Shown here: positions 17,020 through 25,587 of the stretch, piece after piece
Numbering within the stretch: position 1 is the first letter of the stretch
Layout of the letters: each line of letters starts with the position of its first letter
Assembly: GCA_050944015.1 (NCBI GenBank)
Contig: JBMNQG010000007.1
Location: 1 to 62,880, forward strand
Source of the DNA: DUOX01 sp050944015
Lineage (GTDB): Bacteria; Bacillota; Clostridia; Oscillospirales; Oscillospiraceae
Reading direction: 5' to 3'
Length of the DNA stretch: 62,880 nt
Notes under the pieces: generated by a model
What the model was told of the DNA's origin: nothing
Seen by the model: only the letters and a program-made list of their open reading frames with translations
Databases searched by the model: none
Position numbers and translations under genes: made by a program

Positions 17020-17283
17020 TCTCCGAGGGGCTACTTTCTGTTTCGCCGTAATTTACCCCTGCCGGGTGCGGCACGTTGCCCTCCGGGCCGGGCTACTTTC
17101 TGTTCGGCCAGAAAGTAGCCAAAGAGCCGCGCAAGAGGGGGGCTTTAACAAAGCCGCCCCCCTCTTGTGAATCTCCCCCACTTGGTCGGAGGGCGCTGCC
17201 TCGCTGTTATATCTGTCGCAAAACCAAGGAGAACTGACTTTAAAGATGCATCCATTTGTTTCCGCTAAACGCTCCTGCGGCGG
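17020..17283. repeat. dispersed two-hairpin intergenic repeat, copy 1
   Basis: Copy 1 of a non-coding element repeated at 30111-30314. The core, 17091-17179, aligns without gaps to 30120-30208 with only a handful of differences. It contains hairpin 1 (GGCTACTTTCTG/CAGAAAGTAGCC, 12 bp, 17091-17120) and hairpin 2 (CAAGAGGGGGG/CCCCCCTCTTG, 11 bp outer stem, 17132-17167). A second conserved block, 17236-17283, matches 30267-30314 at about 44 of 48 positions. In this copy the left 23 bases (17020-17042) appear once more before a 48-base stretch not found in copy 2, as if partly duplicated. No convincing protein is encoded. It could be a MITE/REP-like element or a structured RNA. Confidence 0.8.
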
Positions 17284-17512
17284 TAGTTTTGGAACTATCT
17301 CTCACAAGAGCTTGGTCGGTACAGGCGCACACACGAAGTCGTGCGGCCGTATTTTCCGGCACTTGACGCCGGCGGGAAACAAAGCGAAGCATCCTTTTTT
17401 CTCATGGGATTCTTAAGGGCGTAGCCCTTAAGCGTGTTTTGGGTACTTTTTCACGAGGAAAAGTGCCGCCCCCGGCAGGAATGAATTTTTGCCGGAAATA
17501 AAGCAGAATTTA
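17284..17512. other. rest of the non-coding island with further hairpins
   Basis: No gene was seen. It contains the perfect 9-bp hairpin CTTAAGGGC/GCCCTTAAG (17412-17432). Just after it lies GGTACTTTT paired with AAAAGTGCC (about 17442-17468). These short hairpins look like a second repeat module, but no second copy is visible in this window. Confidence 0.5.
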
Positions 17513-17551
17513 AAAAATAAGCGCCTGAGCATAAGTCAGGCGCTTATTTTT
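17513..17551. terminator. bidirectional terminator after ribF
   Basis: A perfect stem, AATAAGCGCCTGA (ending 17528) with TCAGGCGCTTATT (from 17536) and a 7-base loop, is flanked by A and T runs on both sides. It closes the minus-strand operon ending with ribF. Confidence 0.9.
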
Positions 17552-17563
17552 TCTAGTTTATTT

Positions 17564-18460
17564 TTAATCGTTTTCGAAGAATGACCGGGCGGAATCAATG
17601 TCTCTTGCGATCTGGGCTTTCAACTCTTCCAGGTTTTCAAACCTTTGCTCGGGCCGGAGGAATTCGTAAAACTCCAATCTTATAGGACAGCCGTAAAGGT
17701 CCCCTTCAAAATCGAGAATATGGGTCTCCACCGTCACCTTGTTGTCGGAATTTACGGTAGGTTTAACTCCAACGTTGGTGACCGCTATATGCTCGCTGTC
17801 ATTGAAGAAAACCTTCGTGGCGTATACCCCGTGCCGGGGAACGACCACGCCCTTGGGTATTTCCATATTTATAGTGGGGGTGCCCAGGTTTCTGCCCAGT
17901 TTGCCGCCGTCCCGCACAGTATCTATAAGAATATGGGGATGCCCCAAAAATTCGTTGGCACGCCTGATATCGCCTTCGGCTATGAGTTTGCGGATATGCG
18001 TGGAGCTGATGACAATGCCGTCCAGCTTTACCGCCGGAATCACGTCGTAGCCCAGCCCCAGCTCCCTGCAATACTCCGCAATACGCTCTGATGTTCCCTC
18101 TCCCCTGTAGCCGCAGCGGAAATCGTGGCCCATCACTAGGTGGGCGGCACCCAGCCCGATTACAAGGGAGCGTATGAAGTCTTTCCAAGGCGTGTGCATG
18201 GTCTCCTCGTCAAAGTGGACGGAGACAATTTTATCCACGTCGAAAAGCCTGCGGATAATATCGGCCCGTCCCGCAGCGTTGTTTATCAGAGGGACTTCGA
18301 CCCCTTTGATAAGTTGTTCAGGGTGAACATCAAAGGTCAATACTGCCGAAGACGCCCCCATTTCTGCTGCACGAGCGCATGTTTTGTTTATCAAAGCCGC
18401 GTGCCCAAAATGCACGCCGTCAAAAAAGCCCAGTGCAATAACCGTTTTTTCTTCTGTCAT
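17564..18460 (-). CDS. ribF: bifunctional riboflavin kinase/FMN adenylyltransferase
   Basis: A 298-residue cytoplasmic enzyme that phosphorylates riboflavin to FMN and adenylates FMN to FAD. The N-terminal nucleotidyltransferase domain has ALGFFDGVHFGH and the later ISSTHIRKLIAEGDI. The C-terminal kinase domain, from about residue 185, has GTPTINM and the GVKPTVN stretch. Length is normal. It is the last gene of the rimP-to-ribF operon and is followed by a strong terminator. AGAGG lies at normal distance before the ATG. The truB-ribF order is standard for Firmicutes. Confidence 0.94.
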   Translation of the reverse strand: MTEEKTVIALGFFDGVHFGHAALINKTCARAAEMGASSAVLTFDVHPEQLIKGVEVPLINNAAGRADIIRRLFDVDKIVSVHFDEETMHTPWKDFIRSLVIGLGAAHLVMGHDFRCGYRGEGTSERIAEYCRELGLGYDVIPAVKLDGIVISSTHIRKLIAEGDIRRANEFLGHPHILIDTVRDGGKLGRNLGTPTINMEIPKGVVVPRHGVYATKVFFNDSEHIAVTNVGVKPTVNSDNKVTVETHILDFEGDLYGCPIRLEFYEFLRPEQRFENLEELKAQIARDIDSARSFFEND

Positions 18461-18537
18461 GCGAATACCTCTTGGTTGTTTTTTATCTATAAACAGCAGC
18501 TCAAAACCTAATATGACGGGAGCAGACCCCAGCTGCC

Positions 18538-19407
18538 CTAGACTTCAAAAAAGCTCTTTATAGTGCTCATCCTGCCGCCTCGCGCCTGACCCAGCATTAA
18601 AAACTCGCCCTCTTTCGAATAAACCCTGTATTCGCCGTCGGGCTGCTGGGTTTGGAACGCCGCTCCGCAGCGGCATTTTTGCTCTGCGGAATAATCCACC
18701 GTTACGGCGGGGAAATTCATGAAAAGCCTGTCCACGGGAAGAATCAGCTCCTGCATGGTTCCGGACGCAACGGCTTTTTCCACATCCTCAATGGCATAGG
18801 CATCCTCGCACCGGAAGCCCCCCGCCGCCACGCGCCTCAAACTGGACATGGCCCCGCCGCAGCCCAGGGCCTGCCCTATGTCGTGGCAAAGGGTCCGGAT
18901 ATAGGTCCCCTTGGAGCAGCGGACCCGAAGGGCGTATCCCCCTTCTATCTCCCCTATTATTTCCAGGCGGCTTATGTGTACCGGCCTGGGTTTTCGCTCC
19001 ACCTCATGCCCCTTCCGGGCAAGCTGGTAAAGTCTTTTGCCGCCGATTTTTACCGCGGAATACATGGGCGGAAGCTGCATTAAATCGCCCCTAAAATTGT
19101 CAAGGACCGATTCCAGTTCCTGAGGACTCACATCAGCAACATGCCTTTCGAGAACCTTGCCTGTGATATCCTGAGTATCCGTAACCAGTCCCAGGCGCAA
19201 ACCTGCAATATATTCCTTCTCCTGAGCTTCGGCAAATTCCACCGCTCTGGTGGCCCTCCCCAAAAACACTACCAACAAACCGGTAGCCATTGGGTCCAGG
19301 GTGCCGGAATGTCCTATGCGACGCTGACCCAGCAAGCCTCGGAGCTTTGCCACAACGTCGTGGCTGGTCCAGCCCTGGGGCTTGTCTATCAGTAAGATGC
19401 CGTTCAT
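18538..19407 (-). CDS. truB: tRNA pseudouridine-55 synthase
   Basis: A 289-residue enzyme that isomerises uridine 55 in the T-loop of tRNA. The catalytic aspartate lies in GHSGTLDPMATGLL near residue 40. KPQGWTSHDVV, MYSAVKIGGKRLYQLARKG and CSKGTYIRTLCHDIG are also family signatures. The ATG at 19407 overlaps the nrnA stop (ATGA) and has GAGG 7 bases upstream; the ATG two codons earlier lies too close to that site. It sits in the conserved translation operon between nrnA and ribF. Confidence 0.94.
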   Translation of the reverse strand: MNGILLIDKPQGWTSHDVVAKLRGLLGQRRIGHSGTLDPMATGLLVVFLGRATRAVEFAEAQEKEYIAGLRLGLVTDTQDITGKVLERHVADVSPQELESVLDNFRGDLMQLPPMYSAVKIGGKRLYQLARKGHEVERKPRPVHISRLEIIGEIEGGYALRVRCSKGTYIRTLCHDIGQALGCGGAMSSLRRVAAGGFRCEDAYAIEDVEKAVASGTMQELILPVDRLFMNFPAVTVDYSAEQKCRCGAAFQTQQPDGEYRVYSKEGEFLMLGQARGGRMSTIKSFFEV

Positions 19408-20339
19408 TTCCATTCCTCGTTTATGGCTTTAAGGAGTATTTCCCTCGCTTCATCGGGAGTGCAGTCCATATTGCAGCCCGCCGCCATGGCGTGGCCGCCG
19501 CCGCCAAATTTTGCGCAAAGCTTGGCGGCGTCCAGGGTGCCTGTGGTGCGCACGGAGACCTTGCATGGGCCGGACGGAATCTCCCGGATGGTAATGCTGA
19601 CCTCCGCCCCTCTTATCTTGCCGGGCAGGGAGGCTATGTCCTCGCAGTCGTTCTCATTGGCGCCGGCCTTTTCCATCATGTCGAGGGTGACAATGGCTAT
19701 GGCCACCTTTCCGTCCCTGTGCGTGGTCATGCCCGTATATATCATCCCTTCCAGGGCCAGCCGGGCTGCGGAAAAGGTGCGGAAAATGGCCTTGTTCAAA
19801 AACTTGTTGTTGGCCCCGTAGTCGATAAGCTCCGCCGCGGCCCTGTGGGTGTCGGAGGTGGTATTGCCGTAACAGAAGCAGCCCGTATCCGTGGATACGG
19901 CAATATAGGTCAGGTTTGCCTCCTCCTCATCCAGTCCGCCGCAAAGGGCCTTGATTATTTCCAGCACCAGCTCCCCGCAGGAAGCCACCTCAGGGCGGAC
20001 AAAACTATTGGCCGCGTAATACGTGTTGGTGGGATGATGGTCTATGCATAAATCCACATTGCCCTGGAACCCTTCCGGAAAAAGCCCCGTGTCGGCGGTA
20101 TCCACCGCCACCACATAGGAAGGCACAAACCCTTCGGGAGCCAGGTAGGGCTTCATAAACTGAATGTAGTTTTCCGTTATTTGGGGATTGGGGAACATAT
20201 GGGCGATCTTGCCAATCCTTCTCAGGGCGTGGCAGAGGGCGGCTGCGCTGCCCAACGTGTCTCCATCTGGCCGCCGGTGTGTAATCAGCAGAATATTGTC
20301 CTGCTCACGCAGAAGGGCGGCACACTCATGACTGTTCAT
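19404..20339 (-). CDS. nrnA: bifunctional oligoribonuclease and PAP phosphatase NrnA
   Basis: A 311-residue DHH-family phosphoesterase that degrades short oligonucleotides and 3'-phosphoadenosine 5'-phosphate in the cytoplasm. Metal-site motifs are ITHRRPDGDTLGS, AVDTADTGLF and CIDHHPTN. The C-terminal DHHA1 domain shows KFGGGGHAMAAG. The chosen ATG at 20339 has AGGAGG 6 bases upstream, inside the end of rbfA, which it overlaps by 14 bases. Placement between rbfA and truB is the usual Firmicutes arrangement. Confidence 0.92.
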   Translation of the reverse strand: MNSHECAALLREQDNILLITHRRPDGDTLGSAAALCHALRRIGKIAHMFPNPQITENYIQFMKPYLAPEGFVPSYVVAVDTADTGLFPEGFQGNVDLCIDHHPTNTYYAANSFVRPEVASCGELVLEIIKALCGGLDEEEANLTYIAVSTDTGCFCYGNTTSDTHRAAAELIDYGANNKFLNKAIFRTFSAARLALEGMIYTGMTTHRDGKVAIAIVTLDMMEKAGANENDCEDIASLPGKIRGAEVSITIREIPSGPCKVSVRTTGTLDAAKLCAKFGGGGHAMAAGCNMDCTPDEAREILLKAINEEWK

Positions 20340-20706
20340 CTTCGCCCTCCTCAGAAGACATGCCAAGTTCGTTTATCAGCCTGTTGATGCGGGCCCCATG
20401 CTCAATGGAATGGTCCAGCTCGAAAATCAGTTCGGGAGTGTAGCGCAGACTCACCGCCCTGCCCAGCTCCCTTCTGAGCCATCCCGAAGCGGATTTCAGG
20501 CCCTTTTTGAACTCCTTTTCGTCTTTCAGCCCCATCACGCTGAGGTACACCCTGCAGTATCTGAGATCCGTCGTGGTATCCACCCCGACCACGCTTATCA
20601 TTCCCTGCTGCACTCTCGGGTCCTTAATGGAGCGCAGGAGCGTGGAAAGGGCTATTTGTATTTCGTCGTTTATGCGGTTCATCTTGCCGGATGAGTTGGG
20701 TTTCAT
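20326..20706 (-). CDS. rbfA: 30S ribosome-binding factor A
   Basis: A 126-residue KH-fold protein that binds the immature 30S subunit and helps 16S rRNA 5'-end processing. The family patterns RINDEIQIALSTLL, SIKDPRVQQGMISVVGV and PELIFELDHSIEHGARIN are visible. The ATG at 20706 is preceded by GGTGAT, complementary to the anti-Shine-Dalgarno end, at good spacing; a GTG four codons earlier is possible. It follows infB closely and overlaps nrnA. The tail is acidic (SSEEGEDEQS). Confidence 0.92.
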   Translation of the reverse strand: MKPNSSGKMNRINDEIQIALSTLLRSIKDPRVQQGMISVVGVDTTTDLRYCRVYLSVMGLKDEKEFKKGLKSASGWLRRELGRAVSLRYTPELIFELDHSIEHGARINRLINELGMSSEEGEDEQS

Positions 20707-20739
20707 AGCAATCACCACGTTTCTGGCGCGGAATGGCGT

Positions 20740-23082
20740 TTATTCTTCAACCTTTTCCATAACGAAGGCTTCTATGATGTCGCCTTCCTTAACGTCGTTA
20801 AAGTTTTCAATCTGCATGCCGCACTCGTAGTTCTGGACGACCTCCTTGACGTCGTCCTTAAAGCGCCGCAGGGAGGCCAGTTCGCCCTCGTGCACCACGA
20901 TGCCGTCACGGACTACCCGGACCCTGCTGTTACGCATAATCTTGCCCTCCTGCACGTAGCAGCCGCAGATTGTGCCCACCTTGGACACCTTGTAAATCTT
21001 GCGCACCTCGGCATGCCCAATGACAACCTCCTTGAATTTCGGAGCCAGTATGCCCTTCATTGCGGCTTCTATTTCGTTTATGCAGTCGTAAATCACCCGG
21101 TACAGGCGTATGTCCACGTTGGCCCTGGCGGCGCTTTCCCGGGCCGCGTTGTCCGGGCGCACGTTAAAGCCTACAATCACGGCCCCGCTTGTATCTGCCA
21201 GCATCACGTCGGATTCGCTGATGGCGCCCACGCCTGAGTGGATTACCCTGACCCGGACCTCCTCGTTGGAGAGCTTTTCAAGGGAGTTCTTAATGGCCTC
21301 GGCGGAGCCCTGCACGTCGGCTTTGACGATTACGTTGAAGTCCTTGATTTCGCCCTGCTGTATGCGGGAGAACAGGTCCTCCAGCGAGACTTTCTTGAAG
21401 TTGCTGAAGGCTGCCTGCTTCTGCTTGTGCCTGCGCTCCTCGGCCAGCTCCCTGGCCATCCGCTCGTCGTCCACCACATGGAAGGTCTCGCCGGCCGCAG
21501 GCACGTCGTCCATGCCCGTAATCTCCACCGGCATGGAAGGCCCGGCGGTTTTCACCTGGCGGCCCTTGTCGTCCACCATGGTGCGGACATGGCCCACGGC
21601 GGTCCCGGCAATAATAATGTCTCCCTGCCTGAGAGTGCCGTTTTGCACGATAACGCTCATTACGGGGCCGCGGCCCTTGTCAAGGCGGGCTTCGATAACG
21701 GTGCCCTTGGCGGACCGGTTGGGGTTGGCCTTCAGCTCCTGCATCTCGGCGGTAAGTATGAGCATTTCAAGGAGATTGTCAATGCCCTCGCCAGTTTTCG
21801 CCGAAATGTTGCAGATGATGGTGTCTCCGCCCCATTCCTCCGCTATAAGGCCGTGTTCGGTAAGCTGCTGTTTTATGCGCTCCGGGTTCGCGCCCGGCAC
21901 GTCTATCTTGTTTATGGCCACAACTATGGGTATATCCGCCACCTTGGCGTGATTTATGGATTCCACAGTCTGGGGCATGATGCCGTCGTCGGCGGCGACT
22001 ACCAGGATGGCGATATCCGTGACCCTGGCGCCCCTTGCCCGCATTGCCGTAAAGGCCTCGTGCCCCGGGGTGTCCAAGAAGGTTATGGGATTGCCGTTTA
22101 TCTCCACGCTATAGGCGCCTATGTGCTGAGTAATGCCGCCGGCCTCGCTGGCGGCCACATTTGTCCTGCGTATTCTGTCCAGAAGAGAGGTTTTGCCGTG
22201 GTCCACGTGGCCCATGACCACAACCACCGGCGCGCGAGGCACCAGATCCTCCGGCCTGTCCTCATGGTCGTCTATAAGCCGCTCCTCAACGGAGACAACT
22301 ACTTCCTTCTCCACCTTGCAGCCGAACTCCAAGGCCACCAGGGCGGCGGTATCGTAATCTATCACGTCGGCCAGGGAGGCCATGACGCCCATTTTGACAA
22401 GCTGGCGCACTACCTCGGCTCCCGTCTTCTTCATGCGGCTGGCAAGCTCTCCCACGTTTATCTCGTCGGGTATCAGAACCTTTACGGGGGTCTTTTTTGC
22501 AATCTCCAGCTGGAGGCGCTGCAGCTTTTCCCTCTCCTCCTGTCTGCGCTTCAGGCTGGCCGCGGCGGCCTGCTGCTTCGCTTTGCTCTTTGAGAACTTC
22601 TCCCTGCCGCGCTTCATCTTCTGGGCCTTTTCCGGCACCAGGTCCTCCAGGTGCTGGTCATACTTGGCAATGTTGACCATGGCGCCGCGGGTGTCTATGA
22701 CCCTTCTTTCGGGCACCCTTCGAGGCAAAGGCTGCTTTTCCTTGTTCTGGGACTCCCTGCCCCTGGCCGCCTGTTCGGCAGGGGCGGCCTCCTTCGGCGC
22801 CTGCGGCTCCCGCTTGCTCTCGGGGGCGGCTTTTTGCGCGGCCTTCTCCTGCTCCTCCTTTTTGGGGGCCTCGGCCGCCTCTTCAAATATTTCCGCAATG
22901 CTCTGCACCTGGTTATGCTGAGTCAGATACTCGAAAATGATATCCAACTCCTCAGGATTCAGCACCTGCATGTGGTTTTTGGGCGCAGTGGCGTACTCGG
23001 CCAAGATCTGTGAAATGACCTTGGATGTGGTTTTCAAATCTTTCGCCACCTCATGAACCCTGTATTTAATTAGAGTGCTCAT
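20740..23082 (-). CDS. infB: translation initiation factor IF-2
   Basis: A 780-residue GTPase that brings initiator tRNA to the 30S subunit. An N-terminal IF2N domain (MSTLIKYRVHEVAKDLKTT) is followed by a charged, Ala/Glu/Lys-rich linker (about residues 75-200). The GTPase core has VMGHVDHGKTSLLDRIR, DTPGHEAF and INKID; the C-terminal domains include VRVIHSGVGAISESD. The ATG at 23082 has AGGAGG 8 bases upstream. The order ylxQ-infB-rbfA is conserved in Firmicutes. Confidence 0.97.
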   Translation of the reverse strand: MSTLIKYRVHEVAKDLKTTSKVISQILAEYATAPKNHMQVLNPEELDIIFEYLTQHNQVQSIAEIFEEAAEAPKKEEQEKAAQKAAPESKREPQAPKEAAPAEQAARGRESQNKEKQPLPRRVPERRVIDTRGAMVNIAKYDQHLEDLVPEKAQKMKRGREKFSKSKAKQQAAAASLKRRQEEREKLQRLQLEIAKKTPVKVLIPDEINVGELASRMKKTGAEVVRQLVKMGVMASLADVIDYDTAALVALEFGCKVEKEVVVSVEERLIDDHEDRPEDLVPRAPVVVVMGHVDHGKTSLLDRIRRTNVAASEAGGITQHIGAYSVEINGNPITFLDTPGHEAFTAMRARGARVTDIAILVVAADDGIMPQTVESINHAKVADIPIVVAINKIDVPGANPERIKQQLTEHGLIAEEWGGDTIICNISAKTGEGIDNLLEMLILTAEMQELKANPNRSAKGTVIEARLDKGRGPVMSVIVQNGTLRQGDIIIAGTAVGHVRTMVDDKGRQVKTAGPSMPVEITGMDDVPAAGETFHVVDDERMARELAEERRHKQKQAAFSNFKKVSLEDLFSRIQQGEIKDFNVIVKADVQGSAEAIKNSLEKLSNEEVRVRVIHSGVGAISESDVMLADTSGAVIVGFNVRPDNAARESAARANVDIRLYRVIYDCINEIEAAMKGILAPKFKEVVIGHAEVRKIYKVSKVGTICGCYVQEGKIMRNSRVRVVRDGIVVHEGELASLRRFKDDVKEVVQNYECGMQIENFNDVKEGDIIEAFVMEKVEE

Positions 23083-23221
23083 ACTTTCTTCCTCCTCTGA
23101 AACCATGGCGCTGGGAAACGAACCCGCCGCGGGGGCGAATATTCAGCCATGCTTGGTTGTTTTCCTTGGCGGGCGCGCCGGTGCAGCCTTGCGAATAAAG
23201 CACGCTCTGGTGGCCGGGCAA

Positions 23222-23671
23222 TCACTTGCCGCCGTCTGTCTTACGCTCCGCCCTCTTTTTACCCAGTCTTTTATTCCTCTGATGGGCGGCGGCCTCCCGC
23301 CTGCGGCGGGCTGCCGTTTCATTTTTCAGGCGCAGTTCCTCAGCAATCGCGCCGTATTCATCCGGCGAAGCTTCCGCCAGGGTTTTCATTATGCTGCTGG
23401 CAAGGCCAGTGTCCGTCAGGGCCACCATGGAGCACCCCGGCCTTCCCGTCGCCGCGGAAATCTGTTCCTTGGTGAAGGGCAGCCTCGCCAGCGGTATTTT
23501 CCTCCCGTAAACGAAGCCCTCCGCCCGGCGCCTTGCGTTGTCGGAGGCGTCCGCCGCCAGAAGCAGGAGCTTCGCCTTCCCCCTTCTGGCCGCCGCGCCT
23601 GCGCTTTCCTCCCCGGCCTCCAGCAGGCCGGCTTTTTGGGCCAGACCCAGGTAGCTCAGGGCCCTATCCAT
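23222..23671 (-). CDS. ylxQ: L7Ae-family ribosomal-like protein YlxQ
   Basis: A 149-residue protein with an L7Ae/L30e-type RNA-binding fold (KMDRALSYLGLAQKAG at the start, LLLLAADASDNARRR in the middle, CSMVALTDTGLASSI later) and a very basic C-terminal tail. In Firmicutes YlxQ binds structured RNA; its cellular role is unsettled. The start at 23671 overlaps the ylxR stop by 8 bases and has GGAG 7 bases upstream. The basic extension after about residue 100 is longer than in the ~100-residue Bacillus protein. Confidence 0.85.
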   Translation of the reverse strand: MDRALSYLGLAQKAGLLEAGEESAGAAARRGKAKLLLLAADASDNARRRAEGFVYGRKIPLARLPFTKEQISAATGRPGCSMVALTDTGLASSIMKTLAEASPDEYGAIAEELRLKNETAARRRREAAAHQRNKRLGKKRAERKTDGGK

Positions 23672-23933
23672 TTTCCGTCTCCATCTGCTCTGCCAGCTGC
23701 TCATAAATCTCGTCGGGGATTTTTGTGTTGAAAGCCCGTTCAAGGGCCTTGGACTTGATGGCCTTTTTCAGGCAGTCCATGTTGGGGCAGACATAGGCTC
23801 CCCTGCCCGGGGCCTTTCCCCTGAAGTCCAGGGATATCTCGTTCTGAGGGGACCTGACCACACGGATGAGCTCCCGTTTTGGCTTCATTTCCCGGCAGCC
23901 CGTGCACTGGCGGAGAGGTGTTCTTTTCGGCAT
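23664..23933 (-). CDS. ylxR: YlxR-family RNA-binding protein (DUF448)
   Basis: An 89-residue YlxR protein, encoded between nusA and infB as in most Gram-positives. Visible are the TPLRQCTGCREMKPKREL start, with its Cys-x2-Cys, and the signature GRGAYVCPNMDCLKKA. Members are nucleic-acid-binding and have been reported to influence RNase P and transcription in Bacillus. The start ATG follows a GGAGGG site. Translation is probably coupled to ylxQ. Confidence 0.9.
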   Translation of the reverse strand: MPKRTPLRQCTGCREMKPKRELIRVVRSPQNEISLDFRGKAPGRGAYVCPNMDCLKKAIKSKALERAFNTKIPDEIYEQLAEQMETENG

Positions 23934-23963
23934 AACAGGCGGCCCTCCTTTTTCAAGTGGGGA

Positions 23964-25019
23964 TTAGTACGCCTCGCTGAGAGGCTTGATGTCTATCTTG
24001 TAGCCGGTCAGCTTCGCGGCAAGCCTGGCGTTCTGTCCCTCCTTGCCGATGGCAAGGGACAGCTGGCTGTTCGGCACTATCACCCTGCAGCTTCTGCCGT
24101 CCTCCAGGATTTTAACCTCTATCACTTCCGAGGGGGATAGGGCGGCGGAGATGAATTCCTCGGGATACTCGCTGTATTTGACGATGTCTATCTTCTCGCC
24201 CCCCAGTTCCTCCACAATGCTGGAGACGCGGCCTCCCTTGGGGCCAACGCAGGCGCCTATGGGGTCCACGTCGGGGTCGTTGGACCATACAGCCATCTTG
24301 GTGCGGCTGCCCGCCTCCCGCGCTATGCTCTTTATTTCAACGACTCCGTCGAATATCTCCGGAACCTCCAGCTCAAAAAGCCGCTTGACCAGACCGGGGT
24401 GGGTCCGGGAAATAAGCACCTGGGGTCCGCGGGGGGTATTCCGCACTTCCACCACGTAGACCTTTATCCTGTCTCCCTCTTTAAGGACCTCCGTCTTGAT
24501 GCGCTCGTTGGCGGTAAGCAGGGCCTCGGTAAACTCCGAATTGGAGCTGATTTTTATCAAAACGTTGCCCGTGCGCGGGTCAATGCGGGAGACCACGCCG
24601 GTGAGGATTTCATGCTCCTTGGATGTAAATTCCTGGTATATTATACCCCGCTCGGCCTCGCGAATGCCCTGAATGATGACCTGTTTCGCGGCCTGGGTGG
24701 CAATGCGGCCGAACTTTTTCGTCTCCACCGGTATGTGGATCACATCCCCCACCTTGGCCCGCTTGGAATAGTTTTTGGCGTCCTCCAGCAGTATTTCCAG
24801 GTTGGGGTTCTGCACTTCATCCACTACGGTCTTCTTGAGGAACATTTCGATTTTTTTCTTGTCCTCGTCCATAACAACAACTACATTGTCGGCGCATTCG
24901 GGACTAATCTTTCTAAACGCCGCCACAAAGGCCTGTTGAATCTTTTCGTGCATGTACTGGCGGGGAATCCCCTTTTCACGTTCCAAATCTTCAATGGCGG
25001 CGAAAAAATCAGCGTTCAT
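23964..25019 (-). CDS. nusA: transcription termination/antitermination factor NusA
   Basis: A 351-residue RNA-polymerase-binding factor that modulates pausing, termination and antitermination. The N-terminal polymerase-binding domain (about 1-130) is followed by an S1 domain (ILTGVVSRIDPRTGNVLIKI) and two KH domains. Typical sequences are SRTKMAVWSNDPDVDPIGAC, GPKGGRVSSIVEELGGEKID and AIGKEGQNARLAAKLTGYKI. Length suits the Gram-positive form, which lacks the C-terminal acidic repeats of E. coli. It is the second gene of the operon, 16 bases after rimP. Confidence 0.96.
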   Translation of the reverse strand: MNADFFAAIEDLEREKGIPRQYMHEKIQQAFVAAFRKISPECADNVVVVMDEDKKKIEMFLKKTVVDEVQNPNLEILLEDAKNYSKRAKVGDVIHIPVETKKFGRIATQAAKQVIIQGIREAERGIIYQEFTSKEHEILTGVVSRIDPRTGNVLIKISSNSEFTEALLTANERIKTEVLKEGDRIKVYVVEVRNTPRGPQVLISRTHPGLVKRLFELEVPEIFDGVVEIKSIAREAGSRTKMAVWSNDPDVDPIGACVGPKGGRVSSIVEELGGEKIDIVKYSEYPEEFISAALSPSEVIEVKILEDGRSCRVIVPNSQLSLAIGKEGQNARLAAKLTGYKIDIKPLSEAY

Positions 25020-25035
25020 TTTTCCTGCTCCTTAA

Positions 25036-25491
25036 CTACCATATTATACGAAGCCTCACTTGGGCGATTTGTTCCTTTTTGAAAGTGCGGGACACGCCGT
25101 CAACCTCCAGGGTCACGTCCCCCTGGTAGTATCCGGACAGGGTTCCCACAAAAGACTTTTTCCCATCCTCTGCCTTGTACAGCTTGACCTCCACGGTCCT
25201 GCCCATGCAGAGCTCAAAGTCCGACGGGCGCTTCAGCGCCCGCTCCGCTCCGGCAGAGGAAACCTCAAAAACATAGCTGCCCGGTATCGGGTCCACCTCG
25301 TCCAGTATGACGTCAAGTTCCCGGCTGATGGCCTCGCAATCATCGATTCCGACGCCGTCAGCCTTGTCAATGTATACCCGGAGATACCAGGTTCCAGCCT
25401 CTTTTACGTATTCCACATCCCAAAGCTGGCACCCGTGCTTTTCCACCACGGGCTGTGCAAGCTCAGAAACAATTGCAGCAACCTTGTTCAT
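25036..25491 (-). CDS. rimP: ribosome maturation factor RimP
   Basis: A 151-residue protein needed for 30S subunit maturation. Visible are the family start with LWDVEYVKEAGTWYLRVYID, the central GIDDCEAISRELDVILDEVDP, and YVFEVSSAGAERALKRPSDF. It is the first gene of the rimP-nusA-infB operon, placed about 90 bases after a sigma-A-type promoter with an attenuator-like hairpin in between. A GGTG-type ribosome site precedes the ATG at 25491. Confidence 0.94.
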   Translation of the reverse strand: MNKVAAIVSELAQPVVEKHGCQLWDVEYVKEAGTWYLRVYIDKADGVGIDDCEAISRELDVILDEVDPIPGSYVFEVSSAGAERALKRPSDFELCMGRTVEVKLYKAEDGKKSFVGTLSGYYQGDVTLEVDGVSRTFKKEQIAQVRLRIIW

Positions 25492-25533
25492 TTTTCACCT
25501 TTTTTCCATATTCTTACACTTTAAAACTGCTCA

Positions 25534-25560
25534 ACAAAAAAAGTGGGAGAAACGCCCACT
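25534..25560 (-). terminator. attenuator-like hairpin in the rimP leader
   Basis: On the minus strand, AGTGGG (25560-25555) pairs with CCCACT (25547-25542) and is followed by a run of seven T. It lies between the rimP promoter and the rimP start, so full termination here would silence the operon. This suggests conditional read-through. No alternative antiterminator helix was proven by eye. Confidence 0.6.
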
Positions 25561-25587
25561 CAACTACTTCAACCTCTGCTAAGTGAG

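Noticed and set aside
21238..22593. Long open frame on the plus strand opposite infB (about 450 codons)
   Set aside because: Composition mirrors the infB coding strand in high-GC DNA, has no ribosome site and no recognisable protein; infB is certain.
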